Source of the DNA: Saccoglossus kowalevskii
Lineage: Eukaryota; Hemichordata; Enteropneusta; Harrimaniidae
Reading direction: 5' to 3'
Assembly: GCF_000003605.2 (NCBI RefSeq)
Contig: NW_003111950.1
Span: forward strand, 1 to 36,383
Length of the DNA stretch: 36,383 nucleotides
The notes beneath the pieces are model-generated. The model made no database searches. It was not told where the DNA came from and was given only the letters and a program-made list of their open reading frames with translations. This document shows, one piece after another, positions 10,462-23,633 of the stretch (position 1 is the stretch's first letter; each line of letters begins with the position of its first letter). A program made the position numbers and the translations under genes.

Positions 10462-13378
10462 ATATGAGCCGGCCGTAAAATGAACAAACACATACTGAAA
10501 ATGTTAAAAGCGATTGAAAAGTTGGTGGATTTGCGTTTATATTCCCCCTAAGTCATTTCATGTAGAACCCCGCAGTTAAATTTAGAACAAAATTATGTAA
10601 AAGTCAAAAACAGCTATTTATGTTGGCACATTGTACCACTACCCAAGCGCAAAGTGATTAACAAAGTGCTTACAAAGTTGTGAAAAGCTTGTGCAAAGTT
10701 GGTAGATTTGCATGGAAATGATACCTATTCTGTTACATTATCGAGTCTAGTTGTTAAAAGTTCGCGAAAGTGAATGAATATGTTATTAAAGGTCCTTTAA
10801 ATATCGCAGTGGCCCTCGAAGGAAGTAAAATTTTTAAACATTTCCATCAATTACATGGCCGCCAATAACAATAATTTTTAAACGACCCTGATAGATTAGT
10901 GGTCACGTGATCGACCAATAATAGAAGTAAAGATCAATCGGTCGTGGTTAGTATTTGCATGGGAGACAACCTGAGAAAACCAGCGGGTGACACTTTTTTT
11001 GAGTTTTTGCCATCTGCACCTATTTTGTCCAAGCTGTTAAAACAGCGTGCAAAGTTCTCCAAAGCGTTTCCAAAGTTGCTAGATTTGTTTGTTTATTTGA
11101 CCTAAGTTGTTGTTATATCGAACCATGCAGTTATAAAGTATGAAAAATGACTAAAATTCATTTGAAACCTTCCATGTTAGCAGACTGTCATATGAGCCGG
11201 CCGTAAAATGAACAAACACATACTGAAAATGTTAAAAGCGATTGAAAAGTTGGTGGATTTGCGTTTATATTCCCCCTAAGTCATTTCATGTAGAACCCCG
11301 CAGTTAAATTTAGAACAAAATTATGTAAAAGTCAAAAACAGCTATTTATGTTGGCACATTGTACCACTACCCAAGCGCAAAGTGATTAACAAAGTGCTTA
11401 CAAAGTTGTGAAAAGCTTGTGCAAAGTTGGTAGATTTGCATGGAAATGTTACCTATTCTGTTACATTATCGAGTCCAGTTGTTAAAAGTTCGCGAAAGTG
11501 AATGAATATGTTATAAAAGGTCCTTTAAATATCGCAGTGGCCCTCGAAGGATGTAGCATTTTTAAACATTTCCATCAATTACATGGCCGCCAATAACAAT
11601 AATTTTTAAACGACCCTGATAGATGAGTGGTCACGTGATCGACCAATAATAGAAGTAAAGATCAATCGGTCGTGGTTAGTATTTGCATGGGAGACAACCT
11701 GAGAAAACCAGCGGTTGACAATTTTTTTGAGTTTTTGCCGTCTGCACCTATTTTGTCCAAGCTGTTAAAACAGCGTGCAAAGTTCTCCAAAGCATTTCCA
11801 AAGTTGCTAGATTTGTTTGTTTAATTCACCTAAGTTGTTGTTATATCGAACCATGCAGTTATAAAGTATGAAAAATGACTAAAATTCATTTGAAACCTTC
11901 CATGTTAGCAGACTGTCATATGAGCCGGCCGTAAAATGAACAAACACATACTGAAAATGTTAAAAGCGATTGAAAAGTTGGTGGATTTGCGTTTATATTC
12001 CCCCTAAGTCATTTCATGTAGAACCCCGCAGTTAAATTTAGAACAAAATTATGTAAAAGTCAAAAACAGCTATTTATGTTGGCACATTGTACCACTACCC
12101 AAGCGCAAAGTGATTAACAAAGTGCTTACAAAGTTGTGAAAAGCTTGTGCAAAGTTGGTAGATTTGCATGGAAATGTTACCTATTCTGTTACATTATCGA
12201 GTCCAGTTGTTAAAAGTTCGCGAAAGTGAATGAATATGTTATAAAAGGTCCTTTAAATATCGCAGTGGCCCTCGAAGGATGTAGAATTTTTAAACATTTC
12301 CATCAATTACATGGCCGCCAATAACAATAATTTTTAAACGACCCTGATAGATGAGTGGTCACGTGATCGACCAATAATAGAAGTAAAGATCAATCGGTCG
12401 TGGTTAGTATTTGCATGGGAGACAACCTGAGAAAACCAGCGGTTGACAATTTTTTTGAGTTTTTGCCGTCTGCACCTATTTTGTCCAAGCTGTTAAAACA
12501 GCGTGCAAAAGTTCTCCAAAGCGTTTCCAAAGTTGCTAGATTTGTTTGTTTAATTCACCTAAGTTGTTGTTATATCCGAACCAATGCAGTTATAAAGTAT
12601 GAAAAATGACTAAAATTCATTTGAAACCTTCCATGTTAGCAGACTGTTCATATGAGCTCGGCCGTAAAATGAATCAACCACATACTGAAAATGTTAAAGC
12701 GATTGAAAAGTTGGTGGATTTGCGTTTATATTTCCCCCTAAATCATTTCATGTAAACCCCGCAGTTAAATTTAGAACAAAATTATGTAAAAGTCAAAAAC
12801 AGCTATTTATGTTGGCACATTGTACCACTACCCAAGCGCAAAGTGATTAACAAAGTGCTTACAAAGTTGTGAAAAGCTTGTGCAAAGTTGGTAGATTTGC
12901 ATGGAAATGATACCTATTCTGTTACATTATCGAGTCCAGTTGTTAAAAGTTCGCGAAAGTGAATGAATATGTTATAAAAGGTCCTTTAAATATCGCAGTG
13001 GCCCTCGAAGGAAGTAGAATTTTTAAACATTTCCATCAATTACATGGCCGCCAATAACAATAATTTTTAAACGACCCTGATAGATGAGTAGTCACGTGAT
13101 CGACCAATAATAGAAGTAAAGATCAATCGGTCGTGGTTAGTATTTGCATGGGAGACAACCTGAGAAAACCAGCGGTTGACACTTTTTTTGAGTTTTTGCC
13201 GTCTGCACCTATTTTGTCCAAGCTGTTAAAACAGCGTGCAAAGTTCTCCAAAGCGTTTCCAAAGTTGCTAGATTTGTTTGTTTAATTCACCTAAGTTGTT
13301 GTTATATCAAACCATGCAGTTATAAAGTATGAAAAATGACTAAAATTCATTTGAAACCTTCCATGTTAGCAGACTGTC
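10462..13378. repeat. Four-copy block with TCACGTGA and GGTCCTTTAAAT markers
   Basis: Four consecutive units have GTCACGTGATC (near 10,904, 11,631, 12,359 and 13,092) where most copies have GTCAGGTGATC, and GGTCCTTTAAAT where most have GGCCCTTTGAAT. The units at 10462 and 12650 also share GAAATGATACC and GAAGGAAGTA, while the two between them do not. That suggests a three-unit step in at least one exchange. The unit at 12650 is preceded by a patch rich in one-base insertions (12,505-12,760). Confidence 0.75.
10900..10911. other. TCACGTGA palindrome (E-box-like) in a subset of units
   Basis: One change, G to C, turns GTCAGGTGATC into GTCACGTGATC and creates an 8-bp palindrome with a CACGTG core. 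It occurs in four consecutive units from here (about 10,904, 11,631, 12,359 and 13,092). It occurs again near 31,034, and near 21,107 the core survives in the form GACACGTGATC. Its value here is as a marker of local copy spread. Confidence 0.5.
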
Positions 13379-16294
13379 ATATGAGCCCGGCCGTAAAATG
13401 AACAAACACATACTGAAAATGTTAAAAGCGATTACAAAGTTGGTGGATTTGCGTTTATATTCCCTCTAAGTCATTTCATGTAGAACCCCGCAGTTAAATT
13501 TAGAACAAAATTATGTAAAAGTCAAAAACAGCTATTTATGTTGGCACAAGGTACCACTACCCAAGCGCAAAGTGATTAACAAAGTGCTTACAATTGTTGT
13601 GAAAAGCTTGTGCAAAGTTGGTAGATTTGCATGAAAAATGTTACCTATTCTGTTACATTATCGAGTCCAATTGTTAAAAGTTCGCGAAAGTGAATGAATA
13701 TGTTATTAAAGGCCCTTTGAATATCGCAGTGGCCCTCGAAGGATGTAGAATTTTTAAACATTTCCATCAATTACATGGCCGCCAATAACAATAATTTTTA
13801 AACGACCCTGATAGATGAGTTTTCAGGTGATCGACCAATAATAGAAGTAAAGATCAATCGGTCGTGGTTAGTATTTGCATGGGAGACAACCTGAGAAAAC
13901 CAGCGGTTGACACTTTTTTTGAGTTTTTGCCGTCTGCACCTATTTGGTCCATGCTGTTAAAACAGCGTGCAAAGTTCTCCAAAGCGTTTCCAAAGTTGCT
14001 AGATTTGTTTGTTTATTTGACCTAAGTTGTTGTTATATCGAACCATGCAGTTGTAAAGTATGAAAAATGACTAAAATTCATTTGAAACCTTCCATGTTAG
14101 CAGACTGTCATATGAGCCGGCCGTAAAATGAACAAACACATACTGAAAATGTTAAAAGCGATTGAAAAGTTGATGGATTTGCGTTTATATTCCCCTAAGT
14201 CATTTCATGTAGAACCCCGCAGTTAAATTTAGAACAAAATTATGTAAAAGTCAAAAACAGCTCTTTATGTTGGCACATTTGTACCACTACCCAAGCTCAA
14301 AGTGATTAACAAAGTGCTTACAAAGTTGTGAAAAGATTGTGCAATGTTGGTAGATTTGCATGGAAATGTTACCTATTCTGTTACATTATCGAGTCCAGAT
14401 GTTAAAAGTTCGCGAAAGTGAATGAATATGTTATTAAAGGCCCTTTGAATATCGCAGTGGCCCTCGAAGGATGTAGAATTTTTAAACATTTCCATCAATT
14501 ACATGGCCGCCAATAACAATAATTTTTAAACGACCCTGATAGATGAGTGGTCAGGTGATCGACCAATAATAGAAGTAAAGATCAATCGGTCGTGGTTAGT
14601 ACTTGCATGGGAGACAACCTTAGAAAACCTGCGGTTGACACTTTTTTTGAGTTTTTGCCGTCTGCACCTATTTTGTCCAAGCTGTTAAAACAGCGTGCAA
14701 AGTTCTCCAAAGCGTTTCCAAAGTTACTAGATTTGTTTGTTTATTTGACCTAAGTTGTTGTTATATCGAACCATGCAGTTATAAAGTATGAAAAATGACT
14801 AAAATTCATTTGAAACCTTCCATGTTAGCAGACTGTCATATGAGCCGGCCGTAAAATGAACAAACACATACTGAAAATGTTAAAAGCGATTGAAAAGTTG
14901 GTGGATTTGCGTTTGTATTCCCCCTAAGACATTTCATGTAGAACCCCGCAGTTAAATTTAGAACAAAATTATGTAAAAGTCAAAAACAGCTATTTATGTT
15001 GGCACATTGTACCACTACCCAAGCGCAAAGTGATTAACAAAGTGCTTACAAAGTTGTGAAAAGCTTGTGCAAAGTTGGTAGACTTGCATGGAAATGTTAC
15101 CTATTCTGTTACATTATCGAGTCCAGTTGTTAAAAGTTCGCGAAAGTGAATGAATATGTTATTAAAGGCCCTTTGAATATCGTAGTGGCCCTCGAAGGAT
15201 GTAGAATTTTTAAACATTTCCATCAATTACATGGCCGCCAATAACAATAATTTTTAAACCACCCTCATAGATGAGTGGTCAGGTGATCGACCAATAATAG
15301 AAGTAAAGATCAATCGGTCGTGGTTAGTACTTGCATGGGAGACAACCTGAGAAAACCTGCGGTTGACACTTTTTTTTGAGTTTTTGTCGTCTGCACCTAT
15401 TTTGTCCAAGCTGTTAAAACAGCGTGCAAAGTTCTCCAAAGCGTTTCCAAAGTTACTAGATTTGTTTGTTTATTTGACCTAAGTTGTTGATATATCGAAC
15501 CATGCAGTTATAAAGTATGAAAAATGACTAAAATTCATTTGAAACCTTCCATGTTAGCAGACTGTCATATGAGCCGGCCGTAAAATGAACAAACACATAC
15601 TGAAAATGTTAAAAGCGATTGAAAAGTTGGTGGATTTGCGTTTGTATTCCCCCTAAGTCATTTCATGTAGAACCCCGCAGTTAAATTTAGAACAAAATTA
15701 TGTAAAAGTCAAAAACAGCTATTTATGTTGGCACATTGTACCACTACCCAAGCGCAAAGTGATTAACAAAGTGCTTACAAAGTTGTGAAAAGCTTGTGCA
15801 AAGTTGGTAGATTTGCATGGAAATGTTACCTATTCTGTTACATTATCGAGTCCAGTTGTTAAAAGTTCGCGAAAGGGAATGAATATGTTATTAAAGGCCC
15901 TTTGAATATCGCAGTGGCCCTCGAAGGATGTAGAATTTTTAAACATTTCCATCAATTACATGGCCGCCAATAACAATAATTTTTAAACGACCCTGATAGA
16001 TGAGTGGTCAGGTGATCAACCAATAATAGAAGTAAAGATCAATCGGTCGTGGTTAGTACTTGCATGGGAGACAACCTGAGAAAACCAGCGGTTGACACTT
16101 TTTTTGAGTTTTTGCCGTCTGCACCTATTTTGTCCATGCTGTTAAAACAGCGTGCAAAGTTCTCCAAAGCGTTTCCAAAGTTGCTAGATTTGTTTGTTTA
16201 ATTCACCTAAGTTGTTGATATATCGAACCATGCAGTTATAAAGTATGAAAAATGACTAAAATTCATTTGAAACCTTCCATGTTAGCAGACTGTC
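13379..16294. repeat. Four-copy TATTAAAGG block
   Basis: Units start at 13379, 14110, 14838 and 15567, and all read TATTAAAGGCCCTTTG. The first has GAGTTTTCAGG near 13,818, a rare change seen again near 25,947. The next two share ACCTGCGGTTGAC near 14,630 and 15,356. From the third onward TTGATATATCG replaces TTGTTATATCG in several copies. Confidence 0.75.
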
Positions 16295-19200
16295 ATATGA
16301 GCCGGCCGTAAAATGAACAAACACATACTGAAAATGTTAAAAGCGATTGAAAAGTTGGTGGATTTGCGTTTATATTCCCCCTAAGACATTTCATGTAGAA
16401 CCCCGCAGTTAAATTTAGAACAAAATTATGTAAAAGTCAAAAACAGCTATTTATGTTGGCACATTGTACCACTACCCAAGCGCAAAGTGATTAACAAAGT
16501 GCTTACAAAGTTGTGAAAAGCTTGTGCAAAGTTGGTAGATTTGCATGGAAATGTTACCTATTCTGTTACATTATCAAGTCCAGTTGTTAAAAGTTCGCGA
16601 AAGGGAATGAATATGTTATAAAAGGCCCTTTGAATATCGCAGTGGCCCTCGAAGGATGTAGAATTTTTAAACATTTCCATCAATTACATGGCCGCCAATA
16701 ACAATAATTTTTAAACGACCCTGATAGATGAGTGGTCAGGTGATCGACCAATAATAGAAGTAAAGATCAATCGGTCGTGGTTAGTACTTGCATGGGAGAC
16801 AACCTGAGAAAACCAGCGGTTGACACTTTTTTTGAGTTTTTGTCGTCTGCACCTATTTTGTCCAAGCTGTTAAAACAGCGTGCAAATTTCTCCAAAGCGT
16901 TTCCAAAGTTTCTAGATTTGTTTGTTTAATTCACCTAAGTTGTTATATCGAACCATGCAGTTATAAAGTATGAAAAATGACTAAAATTCATTTGAAACCT
17001 TCCATGTTAGCAGACTGTCATATGAGCCGGCCGTAAAATGAACAAACACATACTGAAAATGTTAAAAGCGATTGAAAAGTTGGTGGATTTGCGTTTATAT
17101 TCCCCCTAAGTCATTTCATATAGAACCCCGCAGTTAAATTTAGAACAAAATTATGTAAAAGTCAAAAACAGCTATTTATGTTGGCACATTGTACCACTAC
17201 CCAAGCGCAAAGTGATTAACAAAGTGCTTACAAAGTTGTGAAAAGCTTGTGCAAAGTTGGTAGATTTGCATGGAAATGTTACCTATTCTGTTACATTATC
17301 GAGTCCAGTTGTTAAAAGTTCGCGAAAGTGAATGAATATGTTATAAAAGGTCCTTTAAATATCGCAGTGGCCCTCGAAGGATGAAGAATTTTTAAACATT
17401 TCCATCAATTACATGGCCGCCAATAACAATAATTTTTAAACGACCCTGATAGATGAGTGGTCAGGTGATCGACCAATAATAGAAGTAAAGATCAATCGGT
17501 CGTGGTTAGTACTTGCATGGGAGACAACCTGAGAAAACCAGCAGGTGACACTTTTTTTTGAGTTTTTGTCGTCTGCACCTATTTTGTCCAAGCTGTTAAA
17601 ACAGCGTGCAAAGTTCTCCAAAGCGTTTCCAAAGTTACTAAATTTGTTTGTTTATTTGACCTAAGTTGTTGATATATCGAACCATGCAGTTATAAAGTAT
17701 GAAAAATGACTAAAATCCATTTGAAACCTTCCATGTTAGCAGACTGTCAAATGAGCCGGCCGTAAAATGTACAAACACATACTGAAAATGTTAAAAGCGA
17801 TTGAAAAGTTGGTGGATTTGCGTTTATATTCCCCCTAAGTCATTTCATGTAGAACCCCGCAGTTAAATTTAGAACAAAATTATGTAAAAGTCAAAAACAG
17901 CTATTTATGTTGGCACATTGTACCACTACCCAAGCGCAAAGTGATTAACAAAGTGCTTACAAAGCTGTGAAAAGCTTGTGCAAAGTTGGTAGATTTGCAT
18001 GGAAAATGTTACCTATTTCTGTTACATTATCGAGTCCAGTTGTTAAAAGTTTGCGAATGTGAATGAATATGTTATAAAAGGCCCTTTGAATATCGCAGTG
18101 GCCCTCGAAGGATGTAGAATTTTTAAACATTTCCATCAATTACATGGCCGCCAATAACAATACTTTTTAAACGACCCTGATAGATGAGTGGTCAGGTAAT
18201 CGACCAATAATAGAAGTAAAGATCAATCGGTCGTGGTTAGTACTTGCATGGGAGACAACCAGAGAATACCAGCGGTTGACACTTTTTTTGAGTTTTTGTC
18301 GTCTGCACCTATTTTGTCCAAGCTGTTAAAACAGCGTGCAAAGTTCTCCAAAGCGTTTCCAAAGTTGCTAGATTTGTTTGTTTATTTGACCTAAGTTGTT
18401 GTTATATCGAACCATGCAGTTATAAAGTATGAAAAATGACTAAAATTCATTTGAAACCTTCCATGTTAGCAGACTGTCATATGAGCCGGCCGTAAAATGA
18501 ACAAACACATACTGAAAATGTTAAAAGCAATTGAAAAGTTGGTGGATTTGCGTTTATATTCCCCCTTAGTCATTTCATGTAGAACCCCGCAGTTAAATTT
18601 AGAACAAAATTATGTAAAAGTTAAAAACAGCTATTTATGTTGGCACATTGTACCACTACCCAAGCGCAAAGTGATTAACAAAGTGCTTACAAAGTTGTGA
18701 AAAGCTTGTGCAAAGTTGGTAGATTTGCATGGAAATGTTACCTATTCTGTTACATTATCGAGTCCAGTTGTTAAAAGTTCGCGAAAGTGAATGAATATGT
18801 TATAAAAGGTCCTTTAAATATCGCAGTGGCCCTCGAAGGATGTAGAATTTTTAAACATTTCCATCAATTACATGGCCGCCAATAACAATAATTTTTAAAC
18901 GACCCTGATAGATGAGTGGTCAGGTGATCGACCAATAATAGAAGTAAAGATCAATCGGTCGTGGTTAGTATTTGCATGGGAGACAACCTGAGAAAACCAG
19001 CGGTTGACACTTTTTTTGAGTTTTTGCCGTCTGCACCTATTTTTGTCCAAGCTGTTAAAACAGCGTGCAAAGTTCTCCAAAGCGATTCCAAGGTTGCTAA
19101 ATTTGTTTGATTAATTCACCTAAGTTGTTGTTATATCGAACCATGCAGTTATAAAGTATGAAAAATGACTAAAATTCATTTGAAACCTTCCATGTTAGCA

Positions 19201-20664
19201 GACTGTCATATGAGCCGGCCGTAAAATGAACAAACACATACTGAAAATGTTAAAAGCGATTGAAAAGTTGGTGGATTTGCGTTTATATTCCCCCTAAGTC
19301 ATTTCATGTAGAACCCCGCAGTTAAATTTAGAACAAAATTATGTAAAAGTTAAAAACAGCTATTTATGTTGGCACATTGTACCACTACCCAATCGCAAAG
19401 TGATTAACAAAGTGCTTACAAAGTTGTGAAAAGCTTGTGCAAAGTTGGTAGATTTGCATGGAAATGTTACCTATTCTGTTACATTATCGAGTCCAGTTGT
19501 TAAAAGTTCGCGAAAGTGAATGAATATGTTATAAAAGGCCCTTTGAATATCGCAGTGGCCCTCGAATGATGTAGAATTTTTAAACATTTCCATCAATTAC
19601 ATGGCCGCCAATAACAATAATTTTTAAACGACCCTGATAGATGAGTGGTCAGGTGATCGACCAATAATAGAAGTAAAGATCAATCGGTCGTGGTTAGTAC
19701 TTGCATGGGAGACAACCTGAGAAAACCAGCGGTTGACACTTTTTTTGAGTTTTTGTCGTCTGCACCTATTTTGTCCAAGCTGTTAAAACAGCGTGCAAAG
19801 TTCTCCAAAGCGTTTCCAAAGTTACTAGATTTGTTTGTTTATTTGACCTAAGTTGTTGATATATCGAACCATGCAGTTATAAAGTATGAAAAATGACTAA
19901 AATTCATTTGAAACCTTCCATGTTAGCAGACTGTCATATGAGCCGGCCGTAAAATGAACAAACACATACTGAAAATGTTAAAAGCGATTGAAAAGTTGGT
20001 GGATTTGCGTTTATATTCCCCCTAAGTCATTTCATGTAGAACCCCGCAGTTAAATTTAGAACAAAATTATGTAAAAGTTAAAAACAGCTATTTATGTTGG
20101 CACATTGTACCACTACCCAAGCGCAAAGTGATTAACAAAGTGCTTACAAAGTTGTGAAAAGCTTGTGCAAAGTTGGTAGATTTGCATGGAAATGTTACCT
20201 ATTCTGTTACATTATCGACTCCAGTTGTTAAAAGTTCGCGAAAGTGAATGAATATGTTATAAAAGGTCCTTTAAATATCGCAGTGGCCCTCGAAGGAAGT
20301 AGAATTTTTAAACATTTCCATCAATTACATGGCCGCCAATAACAATAATTTTTCAACGATCCTGATAGATGAGTGGTCAGGTGATCGACCAATAATAGAA
20401 GTAAAGATCAATCGGTCGTGGTTAGTACTTGCATGGGAGACAACCAGAGAAAACCAGCGGTTGACACTTTTTTTGAGTTTTTGCCGTCTGCACCTATTTT
20501 GTCCAAGCTGTTAAAACAGCGTGCAAAGTTCTCCAAAGCGTTTCCAAAGTTGCTAGATTTGTTTGTTTAATTTGATCTAAGTTGTTGTTATATCGAACCA
20601 TGCAGTTGTAAAGTATGAAAAATGACTAAAATTCATTTGAAACCTTCCATGTTAGCAGACTGTC
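16295..20664. repeat. Mixed major-type copies
   Basis: Six units start at 16295, 17020, 17749, 18479, 19208 and 19936. They interleave two sets of linked markers. One set has ACTTGC, TGTCGTCTGC, TTACTAG and TTGATATATCG. The other has ATTTGC, TGCCGTCTGC, TTGCTAG and GTTTAATTCACC. GGTCCTTTAAAT and GGCCCTTTGAAT alternate over several copies. The first 420 bp of the unit at 18479 match the unit at 30590 with one difference that I can see. Confidence 0.7.
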
Positions 20665-21878
20665 ATATGAGCCGGCCGTAAAATGAACAAACACATACTG
20701 AAAATGTTAAAAGCGATTGAAAAGTTGGTGGATTTGCGTTTATATTCCCCCTAAGTCATTTCATATAGAACCCCGCAGTTAAATTTAGAACAAAATTATG
20801 TAAAAGTCAAAAACAGCTATTTATGTTGGCACATTGTACCACTACCCAAGCGCAAAGTGATTAACAAAGTGCTTACAAAGTTGTGAAAAGCTTGTGCAAA
20901 GTTGGTAGATTTGCATGGAAATGTTACCTATTCTGTTACATTATCGAGTCCAGTTGTTAAAAGTTCGCGAAAGTGAATGAATATGTTATAAAAGGCCCTT
21001 TGAATATCGCAGTGGCCCTCGAAGGATGTAGAATTTTTAAACATTTCCATAAATTAAATGGCCGCCAATAACGATAATTGTTAATCGACCCTGATAGATG
21101 AGTGGACACGTGATCGACCAATAATGGAAGTAAAGATCAATCGGTCGTGGTTAGTACTTGCATGGGAGACAACCTGAGAAAACCAGCGGGTGACACTTTT
21201 TTGAGTTTTTGCCGTCTGCACCTATTTGGTCCATGCTGTTAAAACAGCGTGCAAAGTTCTCCAAAGCGATTCCATGGTTGCTAGATTTGTTTGTTTAATT
21301 CACCTAAGTTGTTGTTATATCGAACCGCTACCCAAGCACAAAGTGATTAACAAAGTGCTTACAAAGTTGTGAAAAGCTTGTGCAAAGTTGGTAGATTTGC
21401 ATAGAAATGTTACCTATTCTGTTACATTATCGAGTCCAGTTGTTAAAAGTTCGCGAAAGTGAATGAATATGTTATAAAAGGGCCTTTGAATATCGCAGTG
21501 GCCCTCGAATGATGTAGAATTTTTAAACATTTCCATCAATTACATGGCCGCCAGTAACGATAATTTTTAAACGACCCTGATAGATGAGTGGTCAGGTTAT
21601 CGACCAATAATGGAAGTAAAGATCAATCGGTCGTGGTTAGTACTTGCATGGGAGACAACCTGAGAAAACCAGCGGTTGACACTTTTTTTGAGTTTTTGTC
21701 GTCTGCACCTATTTTGTCCAAGCTGTTAAAACAGCGTGCAAAGTTCTCCAAAGCGTTTCCAAAGTTGCTAGATTTGTTTGTTTATTTGACCTAAGTTGTT
21801 GTTATATCGAACCATGCAGTTGTAAAGAATGAAAAATGACTAAAATTCATTTGAAACCTTCCATGTTAGCAGACTGTC
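20665..21878. repeat. Fused pair of units with a 241-bp internal deletion
   Basis: The phase marker expected near 21,390 is missing, and the spacing is 1,214 bp instead of about 1,456. The junction is at 21,326/21,327, where ATATCGAACC of subunit A runs directly into GCTACCCAAGC at the end of subunit B. In the intact copy just upstream the two joined points are at 20,599 and 20,840, so 241 bp are lost. Both sides end in ACC, giving 3 bp of microhomology. The deletion is not a whole number of subunits. Confidence 0.9.
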
Positions 21879-23203
21879 ATATGAGCCGGCCGTAAAATGA
21901 ACAAACACATACTGAAAATGTTAAAAGCGATTGAAAAGTTGGTGGATTTGCGTTTATATTCCCCCTAAGTCATTTCATGTAGAACCCCGCAGTTAAATTT
22001 AGAACAAAATTATGTAAAAGTCAAAAACAGCTATTTATGTTGGCACATTGTACCACTACCCAAGCGCAAAGTGATTAACAAAGTGCTTACAAAGTTGTGA
22101 AAAGCTTGTGCAAAGTTGGTAGATTTGCATGGAAATGTTACCTATTCTGTTACATTATCGAGTCCAGTTGTTAAAAGTTCGCGAAAGAGAATGAATATGT
22201 TATAAAAGGCCCTTTGAATATCGCAGTGGCCCTCGAAGGATGTAGAATTTTTAAACATTTCCATCAATTACATGGCCGCCAATAACAATAATTTTTAAAC
22301 GACCCTGATAGATGAGTGGTCAGGTGATCGACCAATAATAGAAGTAAAGATCAATTGGTCGTGGTTAGTATTTGCATGGGAGACAACCTGAGAAAACCAG
22401 CGGTTGACACTTTTTTTGAGTTTTTGCCGTCTGCACCTATTTTGTCCAAGCTGTTAAAACAGCGTGCAAAGTTCTCCAAAGCGTTTCCAAAGTTGCTAGA
22501 TTTGTTTGTTTAATTCACCTAAGTTGTTGTTATATCGAACTATGCAGTTATAAAGTATGAAAAATGACTAAAATTCATTTGAAACCTTCCATGTTAGCAG
22601 ACTGTCATATGAGCCGGCCGTAAAATGAACAAACACATACTGAAAATGTTAAAAGCGATTGAAAAGTTGGTGGATTTGCGTTTATATTCCCCCTAAGTCA
22701 TTTCATGTAGAACCCCGCAGTTAAATTTAGAACAAAATTATGTAAAAGTTAAAAACAGCTATTTATGTTGGCACATTGTACCACTACCCAAGCGCAAAGT
22801 GATTAACAAAGTGCTTACAAAGTTGTGAAAAGCTTATGCAAAGTTTGTAGATTTGCATGGAAATGTTACCTATTCTGTTACATTATCGAGTCCAGTTGTT
22901 AAAAGTTCGCGAAAGTGAATGAATATGTTATAAAAGGCCCTTTGAATATCGCAGTGGCCCTCGAATGATGTAGAATTTTTAAACATTTCCATCAATTACA
23001 TGGCCGCCAATAACAATAATTTTTAAACGACCCTGATAGATGAGTGGTCAGGTGATCGACCAATAATAGAAGTAAAGATCAATCGGTCGTGGTTAGTACT
23101 TGCATGGGAGACAACCTGAGAAAACCAGCGGTTGACACTTTTTTTGAGTTTTTGTCGTCTGCACCTATTTTGTCCAAGCTGTTAAAACAGCGTGCAAAGT
23201 TCT

Positions 23204-23377
23204 CCAAAGCGTTTCCAAAGTTACTAGATTTGTTTGTTTATTTGACCTAAGTTGTTGATATATCGAACCATGCAGTTATAAAGTATGAAAAATGACTAAA
23301 ATTCATTTGAAACCTTCCATGTTAGCAGACTGTCATATGAGCCGGCCGTAAAATGAACAAACACATACTGAAAATGT
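23204..23377. repeat. Internal subunit A of the 728-bp unit (174 bp)
   Basis: It begins with CCAAAGCGTTTCCAAAGTT and reaches GATTTG after 29 bases. This block matches the B block at 22 of 29 positions and the C block at 23 of 29. Downstream, CCTAAGT, then GAACCATGCAGTTA, then a run ending in TAAAA line up with CCTAAGT, GAACCCCGCAGTTA and TAAAA at the same spacing in subunit B. The end of A (GTTAGCAGACTGTCATATGAGCC) lines up with the end of B (GTTGGCACATTGTACCACTACCC). Common descent of A and B is well supported. Confidence 0.8.
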
Positions 23378-23554
23378 TAAAAGCGATTGAAAAGTTGGTG
23401 GATTTGCGTTTATATTCCCCCTAAGTCATTTCATGTAGAACCCCGCAGTTAAATTTAGAACAAAATTATGTAAAAGTCAAAAACAGCTATTTATGTTGGC
23501 ACATTGTACCACTACCCAGGCGCAAAGTGATTAACAAAGTGCTTACAAAGTTGT
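23378..23554. repeat. Internal subunit B of the 728-bp unit (177 bp)
   Basis: It begins with TAAAAGCGATTGAAAAGTT and reaches GTGGATTTG. It shares with subunit A the initial 29-bp block, CCTAAGT and CGCAGTTA at matching distances, and shares the initial block with subunit C (23 of 29 positions). Its distal part (GCACATTGTACC, CCCAAGCGC) resembles the distal part of the fourth segment (GCACCTATTTTG, CCAAGC). This resemblance is one of the arguments that the fourth segment is also a homologous subunit. Confidence 0.8.
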
Positions 23555-23633
23555 GAAAAGCTTGTGCAAAGTTGGTAGATTTGCATGGAAATGTTACCTA
23601 TTCTGTTACATTATCGAGTCCAGTTGTTAAAAG

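Noticed and set aside
15254-15439. Recurrent minus-strand reading frame of about 61 codons (also at 17,436, 18,895 and 28,107)
   Set aside because: It occupies the same place in the repeat each time and is open only where the poly-T tract or a neighbouring T run has a particular length. Most copies are frameshifted or stopped there. There is no recognisable domain, and nothing suggests selection on the frame.
18497-18700. Identical 67-residue predicted peptides at 18,497 and 30,608
   Set aside because: The identity reflects near-identical repeat copies. The frame depends on CCCCCTTAGTC in place of CCCCCTAAGTC, which removes a stop in only these two units. It is reported as a conversion signal and not as a gene.
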